DNA from: Pascua guehoae | Lineage: Eukaryota > Basidiomycota > Tremellomycetes > Trichosporonales > Trichosporonaceae | Assembly: GCA_001600415.1 (NCBI GenBank) | Contig: BCJX01000017.1 | Location: 613,005-677,004, forward strand | Direction of reading: 5' to 3' | Length of the DNA: 64,000 nt | In this document: in pieces, positions 55,488 through 64,000 of the stretch | How positions within the stretch are numbered: position 1 is the first letter of the stretch | How the letters are laid out: every line of letters starts with the position of its first letter | The notes under the pieces: generated by a model | Database searches by the model: none | What the model was told of the DNA's origin: nothing | The model's input: only the letters and a program-made list of their open reading frames with translations | Translations under genes and position numbers: made by a program

Positions 55488-56871
55488 ATGCCTCAGCCAT
55501 CTACTGGAGCAGCTGTCGCCCACCGCCTTGATCTGACACTGCACGCCCTCAAGAGTCAATTCGACCACCGTGGATTATGCAGTGCCCTCCCCATCCCATT
55601 CCGACCACCTCGAGACCCGCACTCTCGGAACACCGACGCAGAGACGTCTGCTCGTGCGCATCGCCTCGCCCTATACATGGACATCGCTACCCATATCCAG
55701 CACATTGACGGCGACGAGGACGAGCGCGATGCCGCTATTGATGACCTGGCGACTATTGTGCGAGAACGCATGACTCGCGGGCAGCGCAGATACCTCGCGC
55801 GCCAGGTTGTTCGACCCATTGAGGGTCCTTCCCAACTTGCTGAGCCCGCCTTGTGCGTCCGGTGCGAACAGCCGCTCGAGTGGGAGGGCGACGCCGGTCC
55901 ACAAGTCCTGCCATGCTCATGTGCATACCATTGGCATTGTCTGGACGTGAGCTCTGCCTGAGCCACCACTCACTCACACCAGTATCTCCTGGAGACCCGC
56001 CCAACCCCAGCTTCAGAACAGCGCGACACGTTTCCTTGCCTGAGCTGCGACTGCGATCTCACGCTTTGTGCGCTGCTTTCATCGCCCAGCTCCCGGGACG
56101 CAGGAGCATGTACCACACACCTCGCCGATGCGGCCGCGTCACATTCACTCGACGTCTTGCTGCCACACCACCATTCTTCGGTTACCATGCTCGTAGATCC
56201 CGGCTTGCTCCGTATGGACAAGCTGCCGAGTTCATCTACGCCAACCACCGACAGCTCCTCTCCAATCAATAGCTCCTCTTCCCTACCTACCCCTTCACTA
56301 CCCAGCTCGTTCCACGCGCCCGATTTACGTGATTACTGGCTCTCAGTAGTCCGCGACGCGGAAAGGCCCACTCATGGCGTCCGCTCGGGCACGCGAACAC
56401 ACCCAAACCCGCTCCTCCCCTACGAGATCACGCCGCGCATGAGCCTCGGACACAGCGCCCGGGCAGTTGCTCACGCAAATCGGGCCACTCACGCTTTCAA
56501 GCCCAAGGAGCGTGTCGAGTTTACCCGTGATGCGTACCTCGAAAGGCTTGCAGCCATCGCAACAGAAGAATGTGTTATCTGCTTCGAACGGAGCCTCGAG
56601 GGGGAGAACACAGTCTACCTTGATTGCAAGCACGCGTTCCACCGCCAGTGCCTGCTTGGGGGTAAGTGCTTTCACCTCTTCACTGCCAACAGTTCAGTTC
56701 ACAGCTCACGACTTAGCTTGGAACGCAGGACCACCAAAGCAGGCCGCCCGGTGTCCCGTTTGTCGCCGCGATCTTTGCGTGCTTGCAGCCCTCAAGACGT
56801 CCGTGTCGGAGGAGCCTGGGTCGTCTGCTGAAGCAGTGGAGCTGTGGGGTGCAGATGGGTGGCAATATTAA
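55488..56871 (+). CDS. Protein with two RING-type zinc fingers (probable E3 ubiquitin ligase)
   Basis: Three exons (55488-55946, 55983-56661, 56717-56871) give 430 residues. The first zinc finger begins CVRCEQPLEW, continues with LPCSCAYHWHCLD, and finishes across the 36-nt intron with FPCLSCDCDL. The second is a canonical RING-H2: CVICFERSLEG, then LDCKHAFHRQCLLG, completed after the 55-nt second intron by AARCPVCRRDL. So an intron falls inside each finger. RING domains bind E2 enzymes and transfer ubiquitin. The second finger has all eight ligands in the usual order, the first is less regular. Between them is a Ser/Pro-rich segment and a helical KPKERVEFTRDAYLERLAAI just before the second RING. 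No membrane segment is seen. Targets are unknown. Confidence 0.78.
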
Positions 56872-58005
56872 ACCCACGCGATGTGGGCGACCTTGAGGGC
56901 ACTCGCCGGGAGATCCACTGCATCAGGTCCCGGGGCTTTGAGCTCACTCCGATAGAGAGCGCTGCCCAAACGGGATCAACCACCCTGCTGTAGATACGCT
57001 ATTTTGTTTGTAATCTACTGTTAACAAAGCAAGATAGATCCGGGAGCCAAATGCCATCGACAACAGCGGGGCTTGCAACTGGAGGTCAGTGGCTGGAGCT
57101 CTGTCAGAGCGCTAAAAAGGCCAGTGTAGATTCATCGCTGGAAGGACAGTCACAAACAGGGCAGCGTAAGTGTCCCGTCGAGGCATTGTGTTCAATACTT
57201 GCGAATTCAGCTCACCCACCCTCTACACTGCTCCGCACTTCTAGATTCCAGCCTCACTGTGGGAGTCCAAGGACTTTCCCAACACACCTACAAGGCATAT
57301 GAGCCCCGAAGTTGCGCCGGTGCCAACGCGAGCAATGCTGGTTGAAACTTGCACCAAACCGAAATTGCGCCGGCTCCAACATGAGTCATGACGTTGACGT
57401 GAAATTTAGCCTCATTGTCATGTCGGTCCCCAGGGTGCGAATTCCTCCTTGGACATGTCGAGCAATTTGATAACGGAACGGAGGATCGGCCTGAGGTCTT
57501 AATAGTTCCTAGTTGTGCATACCGTGCGACTAGCATGCGACTGAGGGAGGGTCAACAACGCCCCTCAAACACCACAGTTTGAGGTCGACGGAAGATCGGC
57601 CCGCGCGTCCTGCCAAGTTGCCACCCCAAGGTTGTGGCACCTGCCCCGAAGTTGTGCCGACTCCACTGCCAACGTCACGTTGGTCTTGCCGGCGGCATCT
57701 TTGGGGGGTGGTACACGTGAGCAGCTCCACTCGATGGTGGAGAATGAAACGGACGCGCATGACACTACGGGGCGAGTGGGGACAAGGGACCACAAGCCGA
57801 AGTGGGGAGACCCGATAGGGATCAACATGCGCTAGTGGCACAACTATCTGATACCACTTGACGTGGGATCCCCAAGGGCCCCGCTGGCCCCGCCTTTGTC
57901 CAAACGCTTGTGATAAATGGCCTGCTGAGGCCAACAGAAAAGGTACTTAAACAGCTCGGGATGTGGCTCCCCAACCCCCACCAACCACTCGAACACCCAG
58001 GACAA
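56872..58005. other. Intergenic with repeated ccgaagttgcgcc motifs
   Basis: 1.1 kb upstream of the sugar transporter. It contains three imperfect copies of a 35-nt motif (see separate entry) and probably the transporter promoter. No gene is supported. Confidence 0.5.
57303..57678. repeat. Three imperfect copies of a ccgaagttgcgccgg-type motif
   Basis: Copies at 57303-57337 (ccccgaagttgcgccggtgc core), 57356-57390 (aaccgaaattgcgccggctc core) and 57641-57678 (ccccgaagttgtgccgactc core). All have the same orientation. The first two are 53 nt apart and both continue as ccaac, then ...gag. They lie 330-700 bases before the transporter start, a position that fits regulatory elements. Confidence 0.65.
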
Positions 58006-59816
58006 ATGACATTCAAGAAGGACAAGGCCACCGACATGGGCGAGATAACCACACACTATCTCTCTCACGATATCGACGAGAAAGATGACACGGAGCACCT
58101 CGAAATTCAAAAGGACCAGCTCGGCGCTGATGCCGCCGAGGCCGAGGCGACTGAGACTTCCATGGGGCTCATCCAGACCATCAAGGCCTATCCCCAGGCG
58201 GCCTTCTGGTCGTTTGCAATTTCCATGTGCATCAGTAAGTCATTTTTAAACAATAACCCTATCTCTACAGCACGCGTTAACGGGCAGTTATGGAGGGCTA
58301 CGACACGGCTGTCCTGGGAAACAATCTCGGCCTGCCCCAGTTCCGCCAGAAGTTTGGCCACTATGTCGATGAACAGAGTGGCTACCAGCTCACTCCGGCG
58401 TGGCAAACCGCAGTCAACCAGGCGCCAAACGTCGGCTGCATTATTGGTATTTTTATCGCATCATGGTCCCAGGATCGGTGGGGGTACAGGCGCACCCTGC
58501 AGGTAGCGCTCGTTTGGCTCGTGGGCTGCATCTTCATCATCTTCTTCGCCCCCAATGTGCAGGTCCTGTTTGTGGGCGAGCTGTTGGCAGGACTGCCATG
58601 GGGTGCGTTTTCGTCGTCTGCAGTGTCCTATGCGTCGGACGTGACCCCCATCGCTCTTCGAGGGTACCTCACAACGTGAGTTTAGGGTACTGTAGTAGCC
58701 AAAAGCTAATTAACAGCTACGTCAACCTCTGCTGGATTATCGGGCAGCTTATCGCCGCTGGCATTCTCTACCGCGTCCTCCAGATCGAGAACGAATGGGC
58801 TTACAAGGTATTTCTTACACGTTCAGTAAACGCTGCACATTGTGCTGATGCCCCCAGATCGCGTTTGCAATCCAGTGGGCTTGGCCTGTTCCTTTGTTTG
58901 CCCTCATCACTATGGCACCAGAATCGCCATGGTTCCTCGTTCGCCAGGGCCGCCTGGAGGAGGCTGAAAGGGCAGTGGCAAGATTAGGCAGCAGTGGAGC
59001 GGTCAGCCCATCCATTCGCGTGGCCATGATGGTTCGTACCAACAAACTCGAAGTCGAGAGCAATATCGGGGGTTCCTATCTCGACTGCTTCAAAGGCACC
59101 GACTTGCGCCGCACCGAGATTTCATGCTTTACCTGGGCCTGCCAACCCCTTTGCGGCCTCGCGTTCACTGGCAGCGCCGTCTACTTTCTCCAGCAAGCGG
59201 GCATGGACACTTCGGTATCCTTCCAAGTCAACATTGGGGTCTCTTGCATGGCATTCTTGGGCACCTGCCTGTCGTGGATTGCTCTGACTGTGAGTATCCT
59301 CTGTTCAATATGGGTTCTGATGAGTAGTATGGTGCTCGTCGAACCTTCTTCATTGGCGGAATGCTGGCCATGTCAGCGCTACTCTGGGTTCTTGGGGGCT
59401 TGTACTGGCCCGCTGAATCTCACCAATCCGCCCGATGGGCCCAGGCCGCCCTCATGCTCATCTTCATTTTCATCTACGACTTGACGGTGGGCCCCCTAAC
59501 GTACTGCATCGTGGGTGAGACGTCGGCGACTCGCCTTCGCTCCAAGACGGTCGGTCTCAGCCGCAACTTTTACAATATCATTTCCCTCACCTTGGGCATC
59601 CTCAACACGTACATGCTCAACCCGACTGCATGTAACTTGAAGTCTCGCAGCGCCCTTGTCGGCGCGGGAACGGCCACCTGCATGGCCACTTGGGCCTACT
59701 TTCGCCTTCCGGAAATGAAGGGCAGGTCGTACCGCGAGCTTGATGTCCTGTTCGCAAGGCATGTCCCTGCTGGCCAGTTCAAGTCGACAGCGGTCGGGTT
59801 GGACGAGACGCACTGA
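58006..59816 (+). CDS. MFS sugar:H+ symporter, alpha-glucoside (maltose) permease type
   Basis: A twelve-helix plasma-membrane transporter of the major facilitator sugar porter family. Five exons (58006-58234, 58288-58675, 58717-58807, 58858-59289, 59328-59816) give 542 residues. The first helix ends in IMEGYDTAVLGN. DRWGYRR follows helix 2-3, PESPWFLVRQGRLEEA is the mid-loop signature, and YGARRTFFIGG and GETSATRLRSKTVGLSRN mark the second half. These details resemble fungal maltose/alpha-glucoside permeases, but substrate cannot be read from sequence alone. The N-terminal 60 residues are hydrophilic and acidic. The ATG at 58006 follows gacaa, a good context; an in-frame ATG at 57961 is possible. 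Introns are 38-53 nt with agreeing phases. Confidence 0.9.
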
Positions 59817-62038
59817 AGACCATCAAATGGATGAGAGGTTGCAGTGCAAGCCAGCTTAAAGTTTGTCGGCGGGTGTATCATTGCCGTGGTGATTATGCAG
59901 CACCAGGGTTTCTTTCCATAACACTCTTGTACACCATTGTAGAAAATGACATCTGCTTGTGAAGTGTACGGTACATATCTTTGGCTTCCAACGCCTGAAA
60001 CAGGTCTCAGGTCTGGCTCACAAAAGCTGTACTCCTTAATTGGGGGTAATGGCGACCAAATCGCACCATCAGTACCAGTACCAGAGTGGGACACCACGAC
60101 AGTGGACGAATGCAAGTCTTTGATCGATCCTCATCTTACCTGGCGTCCTGAAACCTGAGTCCCCAGTCTCACAAGTGCAATGTACCAACCCCACTGGGAC
60201 AACAATGGGTGGACATTTTTCTGTACCTACTTTGCACAGACCGCTGATCTCGTCTCTCGGTTCCACCCACTCGCACCCGTTCTTTCAGATCAGTCAACAA
60301 AGTCACCAGTCTCACACTGTTGTGGGGTGTGTGGCGCCAATTGCAACTGAGGGCGGTAACCGAACAACACTGCCAACCCAGTGGCTTTGTCAATCGGGCC
60401 TGGCACACCTTTACTCGGTACATGGTTGTCGCAGTCGCACGGGGGTATCGCTTGCACCCAGGGGCATCCATTTACGTCAGGCACCAGCACGATCGTGATA
60501 ATATTGCGCGACATTTGAGTGTTTGCAGTATGTCAGCTCTCCCTGCCCAGGTGCGAGGTTGACGTCCCTAGTCCTTCGAAAAACCCGACTGGATACTGCC
60601 ATGCAGAGGGTCCCATTGCTCAAAGGGGTGATGGTAGTCATTAAATTATTGTTAGCCCCTTCGGCTGCTGCCGACAACCCTGTGGCCACTGTGGCCTGTT
60701 GCAGGTGACGCACATCGAAGTGGTATTGGCAACAGTGAAAGTCAATGCCGAGTGACCTGGTGACGATAGGAATGTGGCAAAGTTGCGACCACATGCCTGG
60801 TGTAAACGGTGTAGCGAATTGCAGCTGGCCATTCGCCAGCTATAGGCTACCATCGATGGTGACCAGGTCAGGCGTTGCTGAACAGGTCAGGCGATGCTGT
60901 GCATTGGGAGACATGCCACGGGTAATGGCCTGCCTTGCTATGTCCAGTCAGCAGACTCTGCATACCCTCTACAATGCTTGCAGCACCCATCCCCGAATAG
61001 CATGTTGAGAGCGATCAAACTGTCAAGGTAGAGCAATCACAGCTAATCGCCACATGTGCCCTCATACAGTTCCCACCCTAGCCTGAGGTTCAGGAGAGCA
61101 TTCCGCGGCACGAGGCAGTATTGGTCGGCATGAGGTGATCGGAAGGAATGTGCCTAGAAATAAGCTACGGTGTGGAAGGCTACATACACACGTCGGGCCT
61201 TGATTGATAGCGTATTCAACAGCCCGACCGACGCGAGGTCCGATCGGAGTTATTGGGCACTGCCTCTTGCCTGTTGTCGGGCGGAATGTGGTTCGTTCCT
61301 TGTGAAACGCTCCACGATCAACGCGATAGTTTGTCGTCGTAGCCGCCGAAACTCTCCACCATACAGTCTGTCAGGCTCTTACTGCTCTTGATTCCGCGCA
61401 TGACAAGGACCTTTTATCGTCGTGGGGGGGAATGTTTTCCCATGGGTGGAATGCTTGTTCAATGGAGAGGAATAAAGTTGCACTAGCGGCAGCGCGTTAC
61501 CGCCTGTTTGGATGGTGGCGTTACCAGCCTACTCCACGTCGTCGCATGCAACTTTGCAATGTTCGTTCCGATGTCTCGCTCCGATGGTCTGGCCATGAGC
61601 AGGTTGTAGTTGTAGGGAATGTGGTCTCACTTGGTGACGACAAGCATTAAGGTTTGCATTCAAGTCACAGACCTGGTTGGTGGCGCATTCTGTACTTTGC
61701 GGTGCTCATATTGGATATTTATCTATGCTGCCGCGGCACGTGTTGGACCTCACCTCTTCGTGACGTGGACCACACGCTTGTCCCTCGATGCTCTCCAGGA
61801 ATGTTAGTAATCGGGCAGGAATGTTCTGTCATTGGAGGCGATAAAAAAAAGGTTTCCAACTAACCAAAGGGCATGTCTCAGCAACATGCAGAGGCGCTCT
61901 CCTCGCAACGGTATGAACGACGACAGGTTGGGTGGACTGTGATGGTCGGTAGTCTTTGGGGAAAGCCCTTGCGCCCCATTGTGTCTATATAAAGGAGACC
62001 GATGGGAGGGGTTCTCACACAATACACCACCTTTCAAG
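59817..62038. other. Gene-poor region
   Basis: 2.2 kb between the transporter and the last gene. Composition is AT-richer than the genes. No supported gene or RNA. The final 60 bases carry a TATA box for the next gene. Confidence 0.5.
61986..61993 (+). promoter_or_regulatory. TATA box
   Basis: The sequence tatataaa is followed by gg and lies 46 nt before the ATG at 62039. This is the clearest core-promoter element in the window and implies a short 5' leader and possibly strong or inducible expression. Confidence 0.7.
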
Positions 62039-63566
62039 ATGCCGTGGAACGAAGTCGAAGAGAAGCAGTTCGCCCTCACCAGGCCTATTCGCGACGCGCT
62101 CGACAAGAAGCCTCCCTCTGTCTTTACACCATTCAACGAAACCCGGTGGCATAAGGGGGTCCTCACACGTCTCCAAGTCGGTGATACAGAGCAGACATGG
62201 CTCCACGTTACGAACCTCGCGGGCAAGACGTTTGATGTCACCAAGGACATGGCCGACACCCTCCCTTCTGCGGACGACTGGAAAGAGCTCAAACGGATGC
62301 ACTACAGGCAGAACTGGGAGAGCGTGGACGGCGGGAACCATGCCAAAGGGAACGACATGATCATCGGTGGCGACACGATCAACGGTGGCGAAACGACCAA
62401 CGGTGACGCCAAACTCGACAAAGACGAAGGCGGCGGTGGGTCGTGGTTCGCGCTGAAGATCGAGATTCCTCATCACAAATCAACCCTCGAGTACCACAAG
62501 CAGGTGTGGGCCGGCAACCACACGGGCGCCCCATTCACCAAGCCCGACGACACCAAGGCCGCCAAGCCCGACGCTGACGACTGGGCCCGCGAGTTTGGGC
62601 GATACCCCCGCAAAACGATTCCCGACTGGGCAGAGCCCATCGTCGCTTCGGCATCCAAAGACGTACGCGCTACCGGCCCTCTTCCCTTCGTACATCCGTT
62701 CATGACCGACTGGAATTATCTGAAGACCGCTGTTTACGACATCGATCTTTGGGCGTACATTACAAGGCGCACGTGGCTCAAAGAGGTCGAAAAGAAGCTT
62801 GGCGCTGAGTGGGCCTGCACACATTACGAGCCATGCTACGAGCCATACTATTTCCGCGCCAAGGATGACAACGACAAGGGCTTCTACGCTCGCGCTCACG
62901 AAGTCCTCCTTTGTGACTATAGCCACCTTACCTGGTCGTGGGCGGCTGAGCGTGGTGAACCCAACGGGCCCAGCCGTGCCATCCTCGATTACGGCTACGC
63001 TCACGACATCCTCGAGTTCACCCGGGCCAAACACACGGTCCCCTCCGAGGGCGGACGGGAGGCTCAACGGTGGGCAACGGTTTTCGGTGCATCCCTGTCC
63101 GACTTTCCGCTTTCGTACCTTCCCGAGAGGGAGACGCCGGTCCTCCTCGAGGTCCTCACCAAGGATGCAGCCAAAGACATCGTCTACCGGGTTCCCTCAA
63201 CCTGTGCGTTTTTGGAACATGAGGGATATAGGAGCACTAACAATAGACGTGGACGTTCCAGTCGTTGCGCCGACTTACGAAGAAGTCATCGATGCGTTCC
63301 ATGCCATTTTCACTGGAGAAACCCGTCCCGAATACAGACTCGACCACAAACATCTTCGTCAACAGATCCACTATTTATGCAAGCGCCTGGGCTTCGAGTG
63401 TGAGGACGACGGAGGCGAGACGGTCACGTGTTCTCCAGCCCGGCCTCCGGTAGACGAGTATGGTTACCGCCGTTATGACCCCGACAGCGCGTCCAAGCCC
63501 AATATGGTATTCACGTTTACTAAGGAGAGTATTGGTTTTAGGGAGGAAAAGCGTAGGGGTTGGTGA
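62039..63566 (+). CDS. Hypothetical protein, two exons, TATA-driven
   Basis: Two exons (62039-63203, 63247-63566) joined by a 43-nt intron give 494 residues. The protein is hydrophilic and rich in Asp, Lys, Trp and Tyr. A Gly/Asn/Asp low-complexity stretch (IIGGDTINGGETTNGDAK) lies near residue 110. Other notable segments are WAREFGRYPRKTIPDWAEPI, WACTHYEPCYEPYYF and YLCKRLGFECEDDGGETVTC. No signal peptide, membrane segment or catalytic motif is clear, and I do not recognise the family. The ATG at 62039 (MPWNEVEEKQFALTRP) follows a TATA box at 61986. The intron joins VPST and YVDVPVVAPTYEEV in phase. Confidence 0.72.
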
Positions 63567-64000
63567 TGGTCTTGTTGTGGAAAATAGTGAACGGACATGC
63601 AACAAATGATGCTGGGGTGTATTATGGAGTACAAGTAATAGGCCGCATGTTGCTTGACGCTCAGCGCTCAGTTAAGAGCGGTCAGGGGTTGAAGGACGGT
63701 CGTCCACGTTTCTGGAACCGGTTGTATTCTGTACATGGGAGCTCATCTTGCAAGGCTATCGACGTCGAGCAGCATTGTCTGAGGGCAGCCCAGAACCTCG
63801 ACACGTTGCTCCATAATGCAGCGAACTGCCACACTCACTTGACAATGACGTCAGCTGCCAGAGACCACAACGCGCGTTCGAATCCTCGCAGAGGGAGCCC
63901 CAGGCAGGCAGCTTACACAGCGCGCACATTGCTCGGTGTGTTGTGCAATATGAAAGATCAGGATGCAGAATACCTCGTTATGATAAGAAGCAGTTTGGTA
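63567..64000. other. Right flank, no gene seen
   Basis: 434 bases after the last stop. A gttcgaatcctcgc stretch near 63877 recalls a tRNA T-arm but does not pair well, and no cloverleaf was found. Confidence 0.45.

Noticed and set aside
63860..63895. gttcgaatcctcgc resembling a tRNA T-loop
   Set aside because: The stem pairs poorly and no A-box or cloverleaf is found upstream.

Overview
This window looks like a contig from a GC-rich basidiomycete yeast. The best fit is a Tremellomycete of the Trichosporonales type, but no rRNA or marker gene is present to prove it. The evidence is nuclear genes with many short GT-AG introns (mostly 32-60 nt), and typical fungal genes: sphingolipid C9-methyltransferase, ERO1, PAM17, ARV1, MET10 and SDH2. 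No bacterial operons, rRNA, convincing tRNA, CRISPR or intact transposon was seen. There are three runs of N (395-936, 23712-23721, 50919-51006).

Layout, left to right. 1-2.7 kb is mostly non-coding, with a gap, a possible decayed gene, and at the left edge one half of a diverged repeat whose partner lies near 50.0 kb. 2.8-12.3 kb holds pyroglutamyl peptidase, sphingolipid C9-methyltransferase (minus), tRNA 2'-O-methyltransferase TRM44 and a single-pass Ser/Pro-rich membrane protein. 14.2-20.3 kb holds a universal stress protein (minus), ARV1 and a single-exon F-box-like protein. 20.3-25.4 kb has no supportable gene but contains a GT microsatellite, a 64-base G run and several short repeats.

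25.4-38.2 kb is gene-dense: SDH2 and PAM17 (both mitochondrial, both minus), then an F-box protein, a Yippee-like zinc protein, an unknown protein with an internal 34-residue duplication, and an AIF/FSP1-like oxidoreductase. 38.2-41.3 kb is another gene-poor stretch, with a 71-base C run between two copies of a hairpin-like motif. 41.3-47.9 kb holds ERO1 and the sulfite reductase alpha subunit MET10, both minus. 50.5-51.8 kb encodes the most unusual protein: a predicted secreted product with two peptidoglycan-binding domains, a Gly-rich linker and a phospholipase A2-like tail, with a frameshift at the His-Asp site. 53-57 kb has an unknown protein with an in-frame TGA and a divergent protein with two RING domains. 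58-59.8 kb is an alpha-glucoside/hexose-type MFS transporter, and 62-63.6 kb an unknown two-exon protein behind a TATA box.

The genes do not form one pathway or an obvious metabolite cluster. Most are housekeeping genes for membrane lipid, mitochondrial, ER redox, sulfur and tRNA functions, and are independently transcribed. Gene models were built by hand from splice-site motifs, reading phase and remembered family features, without database searches. Exon coordinates are given in each entry.
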